Shown here: positions 46,425-57,643 of the stretch, piece by piece
Layout of the letters: each line of letters begins with the position of its first letter
Position numbering within the stretch: position 1 is the first letter of the stretch
NCBI GenBank assembly: GCA_964035545.1
Contig: OZ037773.1
Coordinates: 994,251 to 1,058,250 of the forward strand
DNA: 64,000 nt
From: Bugula neritina
Taxonomy: Eukaryota; Bryozoa; Gymnolaemata; Cheilostomatida; Bugulidae
Direction: 5' to 3'
The notes under the pieces: generated by a model
Databases searched by the model: none
What the model was told of the DNA's origin: nothing
The model's input: only the letters and a program-made list of their open reading frames with translations
Program-made: the position numbers and the translations under genes

Positions 46425-46588
46425 ATTTCCAGAAACTCAGTGTCTTTAGCTACTGTTGGATCCCATACGGTATCTACGCACTCAAAAATGGGACGGATTA
46501 GTGTAGGCCAGTAGCTTACCTTCTCTGGGGGCATCATGTAGAACATGTTTAATTGCTCCCAGAATTTTTGAGGCCTTTTCCTTTTCAA
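46425..46588 (-). pseudogene. LINE RT fragment, copy 2
   Basis: Matches 7155-7320 (KVSYWPTLIRPIFE, VWDP); beyond 46425 unrelated AT-rich sequence replaces the rest. Confidence 0.65.
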
Positions 46589-47010
46589 ATGTAATATGAT
46601 TGCTGTAGTGGTAATTTAATAATTACATTCAGTGGCTAGCTTTGGCTGGCATATGATATTGGCTGTCTTCATAATATGCAATATTATTGTTATCTGTATA
46701 AACTTCAGACTGCCATTGTCCTACCAGCAGACAGTCCATATCAATAAGGTATATAGATGAATAGACACATTGCCGTTTAGTATTGCAACAGCTTGACTTT
46801 ACTCCTTATGATTTGGATTACATAATCCTCAATGACTAAGATCATAAATACTTTCAATTCATAACTCTGCTGTCTAGAAACCAGAGTTTGACGACCTGCA
46901 GTAATATAGTTATATTGGTGAGTGTGGTGTATGTGTGGCTTGAATGAAAATGAAAAGTATAAAAGGGCGTGTGTATGAGAGAATGAGAGGAAAGAGAGAG
47001 GAGAGATAGA

Positions 47011-47229
47011 GTGAATAAAGAGATTGAAGATTATGCAGAATGCATTAAGCTATATGAGCGAGTGCTAGCCCACTTGAGACTTGACAATACCCCTACAAAC
47101 AAGTACCTCTACAGACTGATGGGAGCTGGAGTCACCTCGCAGCCAAGCCAAGCAACCTGCGCTTGTATGCTGGACTCGAGCTCACCTGAAGGCTACAACC
47201 CAATTATATTGTTCGGTGAGATGCAATAG
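47011..47229 (+). CDS. Small duplicated ORF, copy 2
   Basis: Seventy-two codons matching the C-terminal part of 7707-7961. No in-frame ATG upstream survives (a TGA interrupts it near 46985), so if functional it would be an internal exon. The last 65 or so codons differ from copy 1 only at synonymous sites by eye. Confidence 0.3.
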   Translation: MNKEIEDYAECIKLYERVLAHLRLDNTPTNKYLYRLMGAGVTSQPSQATCACMLDSSSPEGYNPIILFGEMQ

Positions 47230-48363
47230 CTGAAAACTCCATATCCTGATATAACATGATCAGACTTAAGGTTTGACTGCATTAAAACTCCCAATAATGT
47301 TGTTGAGTCTCCCTAATTTATCTTTACTTTACCTAGCTTGTACAGAGGTTTGTAATTTCGATAGGAATACGAAATTGAATATGAATAACTATACATAACT
47401 ATAACTATAACTATAAGTCAATAACTATTAGCACTACTACTGGAATTGTGATTGTATTTATCATAATTAGCACCATCACAATCAATATTATTACCACATT
47501 GAACATCTTAATCATGGTCATTATTGACAATCACCCAGTTAATTGTAACGATAACAAAACTATAACATCATTACTACAGTTTTAGTTTATTATTATCTCA
47601 GTTGAGGTAGCACTTCCGCAGCAACTGAAATGCCTTTAGACTTAGAGAGGGAAGCCTCTTGTGACAACTTATATTAATATTACACCAGAGTTAGCACTTG
47701 TAGTTGTACTTGTTACATTTACAGCAATTGCTGTTTGATCAGTAATCATAATGAGTAATTGTAATCAGTTATTCATATATGATATAATGATTCATTACTA
47801 TTCAAATGATGATCATAATATTAATCATAATGACAATCATAATGGATAATAAATATAAACTTTAATATGATAATGATTGAAATTTAAATGTGAAATTCGA
47901 AGAGAAAATGAAAATCAAATAATATTATTATTAAATTTAAATCAAAATGTCGTTTGTGCTTGAAATTGAATTTGACGAAAAATATTTAAACTCGTATTCA
48001 AATTTAAAGTAGTAATAAATTTGTATACGTTTACGTATTTTATGACAGCTTCTACGCACTACTATACTAGTGCAACACACCAATCGACAACTAAACATAG
48101 CCACTAACTGTAAAGTGAGCACTTAACATAATTAATTCAAGTAGTAAAAGTAGCTTAGTGTAATGAATACTAATAGTTGGTCGAGAATTCAGTGTTGCGT
48201 TTAGCATAACGTTTTATTTAAATAAGTTATCGAATCGCTTGATTCCCGCCTACGCAACGACTGCTAGTTGTATTAATTAGATAGCAGCACGCCCTCGCCC
48301 ATTGGCTGTGGCTTTACGCTTTGGCAGCCCGGATGTTCGTTGCAGACTGAACCTACAGCCAGT

Positions 48364-48796
48364 GTGGTATATTAAGAGTGTTGCCATTAGCAAATCTTAC
48401 GGAATCATATGGGCGCCATTATGCCGAGATTGGTACCGCGAGTTTATATAAGTTATAAGGGAAAAATTTTGCCACTTTTGTTATTTTATTTTTTTTCTAT
48501 TTTATGTGTACATTTTTTTTAATTTTTTTTATTGATAAAGTTTTTAAACACATTTTTAATGCACATAAAATTAAAAGAAAAATTAAAACTCAATCATGCA
48601 CATAAATACAAAGCTATAAAGTTCAAGCTTCGCTGTGATTTCAATGTGAATATGAATTGAATAATGCTTGCAATAACCATAATACACAAAATACGTTACA
48701 GTTGCTATAAATGTAAGACTAGTTAATTGGATGCAAATAAGCACGGTAATACTACTTAATTTATGCTATTTTTGAATTTTGTAGTAAATATTTGGC

Positions 48797-48799
<3 letters not shown>
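48364..48799. other. AT-rich intergenic sequence, nothing recognised
   Basis: T-rich and A-rich stretches only. Confidence 0.5.

Positions 48800-48872
<73 letters not shown>
48800..48872. repeat. (TA)n microsatellite abutting E6
   Basis: A TA run of about 73 bp that stops exactly at the outer end of the E6 3' LTR. Confidence 0.97.
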
Positions 48873-48876
<4 letters not shown>

Positions 48877-49177
48877 ATAATTTTCAGTTTTAGGGTTGAT
48901 GTGCCACCAAGAGAGTCTATTTATCACTAGAGAAACTTCACCAGTTAAGTCGAGTAGATATCGTTATATTTAATACAAGAATACATAATAAAAGTCCAAT
49001 GTACAAGAGTAATGATACGCACGTCTATTTAATTTACAGCACTATCCTCAACTGAGCTAGTAGCGCGAAGCGGCTACTATTACTTATCAAACAGCTTAGC
49101 TAATTGGCTAATACATTGTTCCGGGTCAATACGCAACCTTGCGTATTGTGTTGCTGGTAGCTCCACGAGCCACCACA
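48873..49177 (-). repeat. E6 3' LTR, 305 bp (family I)
   Basis: Minus strand TGTGGTGGCTCG...TTATAACA, matching the E1 and E7 LTRs. Preceded (49178-49211) by CTGGAGGGGGGCAG and the CAGAAAG/CTTTCTG stem. Confidence 0.93.
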
Positions 49178-49444
49178 CTGCCCCCTCCAGCAGAAAGCCC
49201 ACTTTCTGATAAAATAAGATTCACATAAAAAAAACGTATACTTCGTTGTGGGGGGTAAGAGAACAGTATAAAAGTATATAAAAAAACAACAACTGGTAAA
49301 AAAATATACAGGTATATATAACGTGCACTAAGTAATAAGCAAGAGAAGGTCCTATCTACATGTAGAGTACGTGCCACCATTACGGTAGGGAATGCCACAG
49401 AGAGGTAGGGGAATGAGTAGTATGGAGTTGTAGGTAGACTCGAG

Positions 49445-50574
49445 TTAACTGCGGGCCGCACGCTTCATGCGTTTAATAGACTCCTGTAAATATTTGAGTT
49501 CACTGGATGCTGCCTGTACCCGTGGGGCCAGCCTGTACACTTCTTGCTCCAAGTCGTGCGCCCTAGCTTCTACCTCACGTAGGTTACGGGCCCAGGGGGA
49601 CGAGCGAGAGGAAGTTGGCTGTCTGTGTCTTTTCCGCTCTGAGGATGGAAGGGGAGGAGGGAGTGTATACGCATTTGTGTCTACTCTCTGTAGTACGACA
49701 TGAGGAAAGGTATGCGGTATGCGTAGAGGACTGTGAGGTGGAGAGTTAGTAGACTGTGTAGGTTTATCTGCGGCTCCAGAGATGATGGGTCGCGGGGAAG
49801 GGAAGCCTTGCTCCAGGCGAGATAGCCGAGCTGAGTCAGTGATGAGTGGTTTGATGGCGTTGAGAAAGGCAGGATAGGATGATTCGTCTACTTCATAGAC
49901 ATGCCCTTGATAACACTGCATAGTACGTTGGTGCCGCAGTAGGTAATCACGATTGTAGCTATATTCTCCGCAAGGGCAGAAAGTGGTGATGTAGTGCTGT
50001 GGCAAGTGTACTTTTAGTCTGCGGTGGGTTGTGAATCGCTGCTGGCAGAGGTTGCATTCACGATTACTCTCACCTCCTTGATGGGTCCTGATTTCTCTCT
50101 CTGTGGCAGGGGTAATCCAGTTGGAGGTTGCTTCCAACTGGGGTGGCAGTTGCCTGGTTGTAGGAGTTGTTGGGGCCGGCTCTGGGTCCCACGCCATCTC
50201 TAGAGAAGGCATGCCCGTAGAGACGGGCGCGAGTGTGTCTACAAAAGTAGAATTATTGTTAGATCGCGGTGGATCTTTACAACATAATTCTAGTGACTGT
50301 CGACCGTTGCTAGCCTGAGAGTCACAGCTTTTGGAATGCACTCGAGGAACTGATGAATCATGTGTGGACTGACCAAGAACAGTGTCTAGCTCCAGGTCTA
50401 ATAGACCGTCGGCCATTACAGTGTCTTCATCGTCATTCACATGAAACGTGGTTCCCAGTAATTCTGATTCAATCTGCTGAATTAGTTCAGAATTTACTGG
50501 CATCGAGCCCGTTTCCATGAATAGGAATACAAGACTTATACTGGCTTACCTGGGAACTCGGTATTAATGTCCAT
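49445..50574 (-). CDS. E6 ORF3: spliced two-zinc-finger, coiled-coil protein
   Basis: Exons 50574-50550 (25 nt, ATG) and 50238-49445; intron 50239-50549 (311 bp) with donor GTAAGC, acceptor TTTTGTAG and branch-like CTAAC about 20 nt upstream. The phase-1 junction gives an open 272-aa product with the same fingers as E1 (C-x2-C-x12-H-x3-H, C-x-C-x12-H-x5-C) and a coiled coil near the C-terminus. In this copy the preceding Pol-tail frame (51177 to 50536) is in frame with the mini-exon, so splicing would also join the tail to the fingers. Intact. Confidence 0.78.
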
Positions 50575-51180
50575 ACTCAACGTTCTTGGTAAGGTTGGAG
50601 CTGGTTGTGAGATACGTCTGCCTTTGGCGATGTCAGCATAAGAAAAGGCTGAGCATCGTTTCTGAGGCACGAGGTCGGAACTATTTGCTTTACGCGCATT
50701 AATTCCTCCCACTATTCCGCCCTCGCAAAAGTTGATATTTGCGTGGGGTTCACAACTCCAACATTTTATCGTACGGTTTTCCCCTAGACTTTCATGTGTG
50801 CCGCTTCTAATGCAGTCACATACGAAGTCTTTCAAATACGGTGGGGGTTTCCTCGTACGCTGTCCCCTTTCTAAGGGGGGTGACACGCTTGCCGGTTCGT
50901 TAGTAGGGGCCTCTAAAGGTGTCTCTACTTCACCGTTAGCGGTCACCTCTTCTTGTTCTCCGGATGGAGCCCCTCCCTCCGTGGGGGTTTGCACTTCCGG
51001 AACCGGTTCGGTTTCTGGAAGTGATGGACTTAGACTTGGCGGCGGCGGACACGCTTCTGTTGACAAAAGCTGCCGCTCCTCTCTCACCAAGTTTTCTTCC
51101 CGCGGTATGACCACTTCGTACTCAGGTCCCTGCCGCCGTCGCCCGCGCGTCGTTGTTTGCCTCCTGGGCTCTAACAACGG
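50536..51180 (-). CDS. E6 Pol tail (separate frame)
   Basis: A 213-aa proline- and glutamate-rich frame following integrase. In E2 the equivalent sequence is continuous with pol; here a one-base loss in a C run (six Cs, seven in E1) puts it out of frame. It contains CWSCEPHANINFC, a C-x2-C-x2-H-x5-C motif conserved among the elements, then an FSYAD block. Role unknown. Confidence 0.6.
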   Translation of the reverse strand, partial: PLLEPRRQTTTRGRRRQGPEYEVVIPREENLVREERQLLSTEACPPPPSLSPSLPETEPVPEVQTPTEGGAPSGEQEEVTANGEVETPLEAPTNEPASVSPPLERGQRTRKPPPYLKDFVCDCIRSGTHESLGENRTIKCWSCEPHANINFCEGGIVGGINARKANSSDLVPQKRCSAFSYADIAKGRRISQPAPTLPRTLSMDINTEFPGKPV

Positions 51181-54100
51181 GGGGCTTCTCCCACTCCGTC
51201 AGGGCTAGCCCAATACGGTTTCAAGCGAGACTCATTCTGGATAGACACCTGTCCTGAGCGCTCGATCTTGTACGTATGATTGGGCATAGCCTCGACGACC
51301 ACGTAGGGGCCTACGAACTTAGGCTTCAGTTTGTCAGCCTGTCCGCGACGCCTACGGTAATTGACCATCCACACCTTATCTCCCGTTTGATAGAGAGGTG
51401 GTTCATCGGAATCTTCGTGCCGCACCTTCCACTGCTGTTGACGCAGTATATCGTGTGCGGCCTTCATCCGTTCCACTAGTTCACTGGCATACTCGTGAAC
51501 CGAGTTGTCTTGCTCTGGAACGTGATAGGTGAGATGGTCAGGGACACGAGTCTCTCTCCCGAGCATCAAGAGGTTTGGGGTCTCACCAGTACTGGTGTGT
51601 GGGGTGCTACGGTATGCACGCATGACTTGCGGCAACACCGTATCCCATTCCTCTTGACCTCGTCCAAGGAGGAGACTCCGGAGCGCATCACCTAGCATCC
51701 GGTTGTTGCGCTCCACCACCCCGTTACCTTGAGGGTGGTAGGGGGTGGTCCTGCTCTGATTTACTCCCCAGAGGTGGCAAAGGTCGCTCATCAGTTGAGA
51801 CTGGAATTGAGCGCCTTGATCAGAGTGTATCTGTTCGGGAAGCCCAAAATAACAGAATACATGTTGGTCTAGTGCCCTGGCCACTGTTGGGGCTGATGCA
51901 TCTGGGATAGCCAGAGCATCCGCCCACCGAGTAAAGTGGTCGGTTAGTACTAGGATCCAATTATTGCCTCTGGGGGTCAGGGGCATGGGTCCGACCAGGT
52001 CTACAGCGACTACTTGCCAGGGCCTACCAGCATATAGCCTCCGCCGTCCTGCTTCACCAGGGGAGCGGCTATGCTTACTGGCCTGGCAGATCTCACACTG
52101 TTTGACTCTGAGCCGGACGTCACGCTCCATCTGCGGCCAATACCACCGGAGTCGTAATTTGGATATCACTCGCTTGACCCCTGCGTGGGCCTGCTTGTGA
52201 GTATCCCAAATCAACTCACGGCGGATGGCTGTGGGGCAGACTACCCTCTTCCTTTCCGGGTGTCTACCGCTGGCAGCTAGAGAGATGGTTAGCAACCCAT
52301 CCTGCCCGATCCGCAGCGAGTCCCAACGCTGACAGTATAGCCGGAACTCGGCGCATCCCTGTCGTATGCGTTCCTCGTTGGGTCGTCGCCCTTCCCTTTT
52401 GGCCCGGTATATGTCTGCCACGACTCCAGGCAGCTCTTCTTGGAGCTTCTTCAGCTCTCGAACATTACCGGCCAGTACAGGGTTGGCGCGGAGGTTTTGT
52501 ACATCCTCCGGGGACTCATCAACTCTTTGCCTGAGTTGACCTTGATCCCAGTCAAACGGTGCTCCGTGATGAGCCAGCGTCTCCAACTCGCATCGTGGGG
52601 GACCTCCATCCCTCCTCTCGATGTTGAGACACTGTTTGCAACCTCCGTCAGGTCGGCGACTCAACCCATCCGCATTGCTGTGTCTCTTGCCCGGTCGGTG
52701 TTCGATCCGGTACGAGAATTCAGCTAGGATTTCGAGCCACCGGGCGACCTGACTAGAGGGCTCTGCTCTCCTGCACAACCAGATCAGCGAGGCATGATCC
52801 GTACGCAGCCGGAACTTCCTGCCATATAGGTATGGTCTGAAGTGCTTCACTGACTTGATTACTGCCAGCAGCTCCTTGCGGGTAGTGCAGTAATTTCGTT
52901 CAGCGGGAGAGAGAGACTTGCTGTAGTAGGCTACTACTACCTCTCGGCCTTCCTGCACTTGTGACAGCACAGCGCCAACATTCTGGTCACTGGCGTCCGT
53001 GTCTAGGATGTACTCCAGAGTGGGGTCTGGGTAGGCCAAGATGGGCGCCGTTAGGAGGCAGCCCTTGAGGCGGTCGAACGCTTCTTGTTCGACTGGAGTC
53101 CACTGCCACGTCACTCCCTTTGCGGTAAGCCGGTTTAACGGCTGGGCTATGCCCGCAAAGTCTGGTATGTATTGTCTGTAATACCCTACCAGCCCCAAGA
53201 AAGCCCGGAGTCCGGTCAAGTCTTGGGGGGTGACCCAGTCTTCTACTGCCCGTACCTTTTCGGGATCCGTTGCCACGCCGTTTCGACCGACAACGTGCCC
53301 CAGGTACTTGACCTCCGGCTGCAATAGAGCGCACTTGGAAGGCTTGAGCTTAAGACCGGCACCTCGGAGTCTCTCGAAAACCTCCTGTAGACGACTGACA
53401 TGTGTCTCGAAGTCTGGAGAGATTACGATGACATCATCGAGGTAGACCAGCAGTGTCTTCCAATGGAGTCCGCTAAGGACTTGCTCCATCAGCCTCTGGA
53501 AGGTGGCTGGGGCGGAGGTTAACCCGAAGGGCAGCACCTTCCACTTCCACAAACCGTCCCGTGTGATAAACGCCGCTTTCTCTTGGGCGTCGGGACTCAG
53601 AGGAACCTGCCAATAGCCGCTTAACAAGTCTAACGTACTGAAGTACTTGCTGCCGGCTAGGGCGTCCAATGACTCGTCAATACGAGGTAGAGGGTAGGCG
53701 TCCTGTATGGTTACGCTATTGAGTTTGCGGTAGTCCACACAGAACCGCCAACTGCCGTCTTTCTTCCGGACCAGTACGACTGGCGAGCTCCACGCACTAT
53801 GGGCGGGCTCTATCAGTCCCCGGTCCAGAAGATCCCGTACTTGTCGGCTAACCTCCTTCTCTTTCTCCGGCCCCAGCCTGCGCGTGGGCTGCCGGACAGG
53901 GACTGTCCCTGCAGTCAGCGGTATTTCGTGTCTGACGATTTTAGTCAGTCCCACGTCATGCTCTCCGCTGCTGAACACATCACCGTAGTCGCGTAGTAAC
54001 TTGGCCATAGCTTGGCGTTCTCTGTTACTCGCGCAGCCGCCACTGGCTGTTTCGTATAACTCCCGGAGATGTGTTGGGACTGCCCCTCGTCCCTGAATAG

Positions 54101-54192
54101 GGTGTCGAGGGGGTGCCTCCGTCGCGTCACCCAGCGACGGGCCCACGTCCTCTTCCTGGACGGAATGGAACCGGCCCAGCATTGACCCAGCT
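51171..54192 (-). CDS. pol: E6 pol: RT, RNase H, integrase (protease deleted)
   Basis: A long uninterrupted frame. From the N-terminus: the segment upstream of RT (from AGSMLGRF), RT with YLDD, RNase H with DTDASD, integrase with HHCC, D,D-35-E (VDLVG, SDQG, NGVVER; 35 residues between second D and E) and the GPY/F module. It ends with APRC and a stop at the shifted C run. All catalytic residues are present. The protease is missing and the gag frame is not joined correctly, so the polyprotein could not be released normally; the enzymes could still act if expressed another way. About seven residues differ from E7 across roughly 940 by eye. Confidence 0.92.
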
Positions 54193-54640
54193 GCTTCCAT
54201 ACGGCTGGGTGCTCCTGGAGCGGTCAGTCTCTGGGGGAGACACAACTTGGGTCTGCACAGCGGGCCTCCGCTTCGTCTTAGAGACAACGGGGGTTTTCTG
54301 AGGTCGGGAGGGTAGCTTGGGGTACTCTTGCGAGTAAGCTGAATCCTCCTCCACAACCTCCTCGGGCAACCCCGCGAACCGGTTACGGAGTGGCCAGGCT
54401 GGAGGATCGGGTAGACCTTGCGGTCTCCGAGATCTCCGAGGTGCCTGCCATCCTGCTTCTTCTAGCTGCATCCGGGTCTCGAGTGACACGGCCGGAGGAT
54501 CGGGTAGACCTTGCGGTCTCCGAGGTCTCCGTGGCCTCTGCCACTCGGTATCGGCAGACCCTGTGGAGGTCTCTTCTTCTCCTCTTCGAGTCCTATCCCG
54601 GATGGGATTGGCGTGAGGCCCACGGTTGGCGGAAGTTACC
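54193..54640 (-). other. E6 family II gag-pol linker with a 93-bp tandem repeat
   Basis: A proline/arginine-rich linker frame (54489 downward) with the NRFAGLPEE block also seen as NRFEGLPAQE in E2. GGAGGATCGGGTAGACC recurs at 54401 and 54494, a 93-bp (31-codon) period. Confidence 0.65.
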
Positions 54641-55541
54641 GTGAGCCTTGGGTGTTTAAAGGCCCTTGGCCTCTAGGGCAGTGCCTCCTCACGTGCCCTT
54701 GCGCCCCGCACCCCCAACAGGTTAGCAGAGATGGGCGGACAGGGTTGTCCCGTGATCGGGGACCCCGCCTATCCGCCTGTTCGCTCTGCAACTTCGTCAC
54801 CGTAGCCTGCAGGCCTTTCATCATGTCCATTAACATGGTGAGCTGCGTCTGCTCGGGTGATTTAGTTGCAGCTGCTGCTACCTGTGGAGTTGGAAGTGGG
54901 GTGGTCTCCTCATGCTCCTCGACCACTTGGCGGGCTGTATAGCTCGGTCGCCTAGGCTCTTCCACCTGGAAGTAAGCCTTCCCCATTTCCAGCGCTTCCT
55001 CTATACTGTTGACCTTGGCGGCCAGCCAGTATCGCTGCAGGTCCGGGTGATTCACGCTCCGGAAGAACGCGTTGTAAACGAGGCGCTTCCGGTCATTGCC
55101 AGTGGCGTGACCGAAAGCAGCCTGAGCCAGGCGCTCTACCTCGTTTGCGTGGTCTTTCAGGGGAGTCCTCCGGTCCCTCCTCATAATCTGCAAACGATCA
55201 GCTGCTTCTTCGGTTGTTAGGCCGAACCGGGCTCTGAGAGCCCGCATGATGTGCTCTTCATCAGGCCCAAGAGCGAAGCTCTTGGCCCGGCCTGTCAGAC
55301 AGGCCCGAAGTTGGAGGATGCGCACCGGTACTGGCCATTCAGCGATGGTGGCCACATCCTGGAACTCCCTGATGAATTGCTCTACGTCTCCTTCTCCTCC
55401 GAAATTCGGGGGCTGGAGGCGATACCTGTCACCAGGTGATGCCTGTCCTTGCCCCCGCAATCCCTGGAGGGCTGTGACCAGCGCCTCAACAGTGAGGGCT
55501 GGTGGTGTTGCTGCCTCAGGGGCTGTGTCCCCTGAGGCCAT
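54636..55541 (-). CDS. gag: E6 gag (family II)
   Basis: An uninterrupted 301-aa frame beginning 31 nt after the primer-binding site. It has a capsid-like region (PPNFGGEGDVEQFIREF, RARFGLT, PLKDHA), then a heptad segment (QLTMLMDMMKGLQATVTKL) and one CCHC knuckle (CWGCGAQGHVRRHC, C-x2-C-x4-H-x4-C). Its closest relatives in the window are the gag remnants of D1, D2 and E5, not E2 or E7. It would form particles and bind RNA; it looks intact. Confidence 0.92.
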   Translation of the reverse strand: MASGDTAPEAATPPALTVEALVTALQGLRGQGQASPGDRYRLQPPNFGGEGDVEQFIREFQDVATIAEWPVPVRILQLRACLTGRAKSFALGPDEEHIMRALRARFGLTTEEAADRLQIMRRDRRTPLKDHANEVERLAQAAFGHATGNDRKRLVYNAFFRSVNHPDLQRYWLAAKVNSIEEALEMGKAYFQVEEPRRPSYTARQVVEEHEETTPLPTPQVAAAATKSPEQTQLTMLMDMMKGLQATVTKLQSEQADRRGPRSRDNPVRPSLLTCWGCGAQGHVRRHCPRGQGPLNTQGSR

Positions 55542-55572
55542 TGCGTGCCGCTCGGCAACTAGTTATTCGAAA

Positions 55573-55590
55573 ATCCCACCGCTGCCACCA
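55573..55590 (-). promoter_or_regulatory. E6 primer-binding site, tRNA-Leu
   Basis: Complement ATCCCACCGCTGCCACCA is the exact tRNA-Leu 3' end; one spacer base to the LTR. Confidence 0.88.
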
Positions 55591-55591
55591 A

Positions 55592-56150
55592 TGTAGTAAA
55601 CTTGTGGGTTTTGAATGCAACTAGTGCCTACATGCTCTAGAAAGAATAAGCCAAGTATTCTGAATACGAATGAAGATAACTTTATTAGCATCCAATACAG
55701 CTTATGTGGTCCTACTACCAGCGAGCTCCAGTAGTAGTCTGAACTACACTGGAACTCGCTGGCTTTTATATACAAGCGAGACAAAGACATTCCTTTGTTG
55801 CCGAGATCGGGGCTCCGAAATGCCGAATATCGGCATTTCGGGACTCCGAAATGCCGAAACGCCGATTTTCGGCATATCGGCATTTCGGAAGACCGAAATG
55901 CCGATCTCAGCAACAAAGGACACACACAAAAGAAAGCAACATTAGTAAAAGAAATATTACATAACTTCAGAATGCGTATTTCAGTAAAATTACATTATGT
56001 TGAGCTTTAACAGTAATTACCATACTTAGGCATTAGCAAGCTAACTTACTTAACTATAATTACAGAATTAAGAATGATACGCAACAGTATTTATAATATA
56101 CTGTTGCACGCTGTTATTTCGAAACTAAAAGAGGGTGAAAATCCATTACA
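55592..56150 (-). repeat. E6 5' LTR, 559 bp (family II)
   Basis: Minus strand starts TGTAATGGATTTTC and ends TTTACTACA. The start matches the D2 LTR start. A TATA-like TTGTATATAAAAG lies at about 55775-55763. It includes the 130-bp hairpin, so the uninterrupted LTR is about 429 bp. Confidence 0.8.
55791..55920. repeat. 130-bp hairpin insertion with CCGAAATGCCGA units
   Basis: The outer arms TCCTTTGTTGCCGAGATCGG and CCGATCTCAGCAACAAAGGA are inverted copies with one mismatch; between them CCGAAATGCCGA and its complement TCGGCATTTCGG alternate. No such sequence is seen in the D2 LTR, so it is probably a small foldback element. Confidence 0.85.
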
Positions 56151-56170
56151 ATAGCCGTGTAAAAGGATTT

Positions 56171-56935
56171 CACAGGATAGTTAAGGGCAACCTTTTAGCT
56201 GCAACTGCCTTGCTGAGATTTGCATTGTAATCATATAAGAACTCAGTACCAGTAAAATAAAATCTCACCTAATTGTGCTGGAGTCAAAATTTAAAAACTA
56301 TGTTGTAGATCTTCTTTTTCCCTAGTGTAATTTTTTGGAAATTTCAATTTTCAATTTTTTTGCAACGTTATAGACAAAAAACTGCCCAATTTTGGCCAAT
56401 TTTGCCAGAAAAGCTGACTTTTCAGTACCAGTAAAATATCTCAGCAGCAAAACATGATATCTGAATAAAAATTGCACTGCTGGAATCCTAAGATATTTCT
56501 CCAGTGCAAGTTTTTATCTTTTTCCAATAACTCTGCTAGATTGCTCATAAATTGGTGATTTATACACTGAAAATGCCATATTTTTTCATAAGAAACTAGC
56601 AGCGCGCAGCACTTTGCGCTTCAATGAGCACGTAGGGATGAGAAGATATTGGCGCGTACATGCTAATTACAGGCTTGCTAGCTGGCAGTCTATAATGAAT
56701 AGCCTGCTTTGTACTTTGTTTATGTAGCACCCATAATGGAATGTTGATAGATAACGCAGCCCTAATGAAGGTTGCTGCTTATTGGTTGTAGTTTAATCTT
56801 AGGCTAAACAATTGCAAGTAGGCAACACGCATGCCACCCGCAGAGCAATATTATTCAAGAACCTGAACTACATTTTGAGAGAAATTTATGATAATTTTGC
56901 TGAGGATGCCCTTAACTATCCTGTGTTACCAGGTA
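56171..56935 (+). mobile_element. TIR element, CACAGGATAG family, copy c (765 bp)
   Basis: CACAGGATAGTTAAGGGCA and inverted TGCCCTTAACTATCCTGTG are nearly perfect TIRs. It interrupts sequence that is uninterrupted at 9620-9640; comparison with that empty site suggests at most a TT duplication. Confidence 0.85.
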
Positions 56936-56937
56936 GA

Positions 56938-57304
<367 letters not shown>

Positions 57305-57610
57305 TGTGGTGGCTCGTGGAGCTACCAGCAACACAATACGCAAGGTTGCGTATTGACCCGGAACAATGTATTAGCCAATTAGCTAGGTTGTTTTATGAGT
57401 AATAGTAGCAGCTTCGCGCTACTAGCTCAGTTGAGGATAGTGCTGTAAATTAAATAGACGTGCGTATCATTACTGTTGTACATTAGATTTTGTTATGTAT
57501 TCTTGTATTAAAATATAACGATATCTACTCGACTTGACTCGGTGAAGTTTCTCTAGTGATAAATAGACTCTCTTGGTGGCACATCAACCCTAAATCTGAA
57601 AATCATAACA
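57305..57610 (+). repeat. E7 5' LTR, 306 bp (family I)
   Basis: TGTGGTGGCTCG...ATCATAACA, same length and ends as the E1 3' LTR. Confidence 0.95.
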
Positions 57611-57611
57611 G

Positions 57612-57629
57612 TGGTGGCAGCAGTGGGAT
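57612..57629 (+). promoter_or_regulatory. E7 primer-binding site, tRNA-Leu
   Basis: TGGTGGCAGCAGTGGGAT after one spacer base, identical to the E2 site. Confidence 0.87.
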
Positions 57630-57643
57630 AGTGTATATCAAAG

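Larger units (their letters stand above)
42952..48363. repeat. Segmental duplication, copy 2 (partner 5263-9057)
   Basis: Same order of parts as copy 1, plus the full hAT-like insertion and the rest of the LTR that copy 1 lost. It is therefore closer to the ancestral arrangement in this part. Confidence 0.88.
48873..56150 (-). mobile_element. E6: recombinant gypsy element, family I 3' half and family II 5' half
   Basis: The 3' LTR (48873-49177), ORF3 and pol are family I, nearly identical to E7. Gag, primer-binding site and 5' LTR (55592-56150) are family II. The junction lies at AGCT 54189-54192, where the family II protease start is joined to family I sequence downstream of the protease, so the protease domain is missing. 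The element therefore has two unrelated LTRs. A 130-bp hairpin is inserted in the 5' LTR. Confidence 0.9.
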
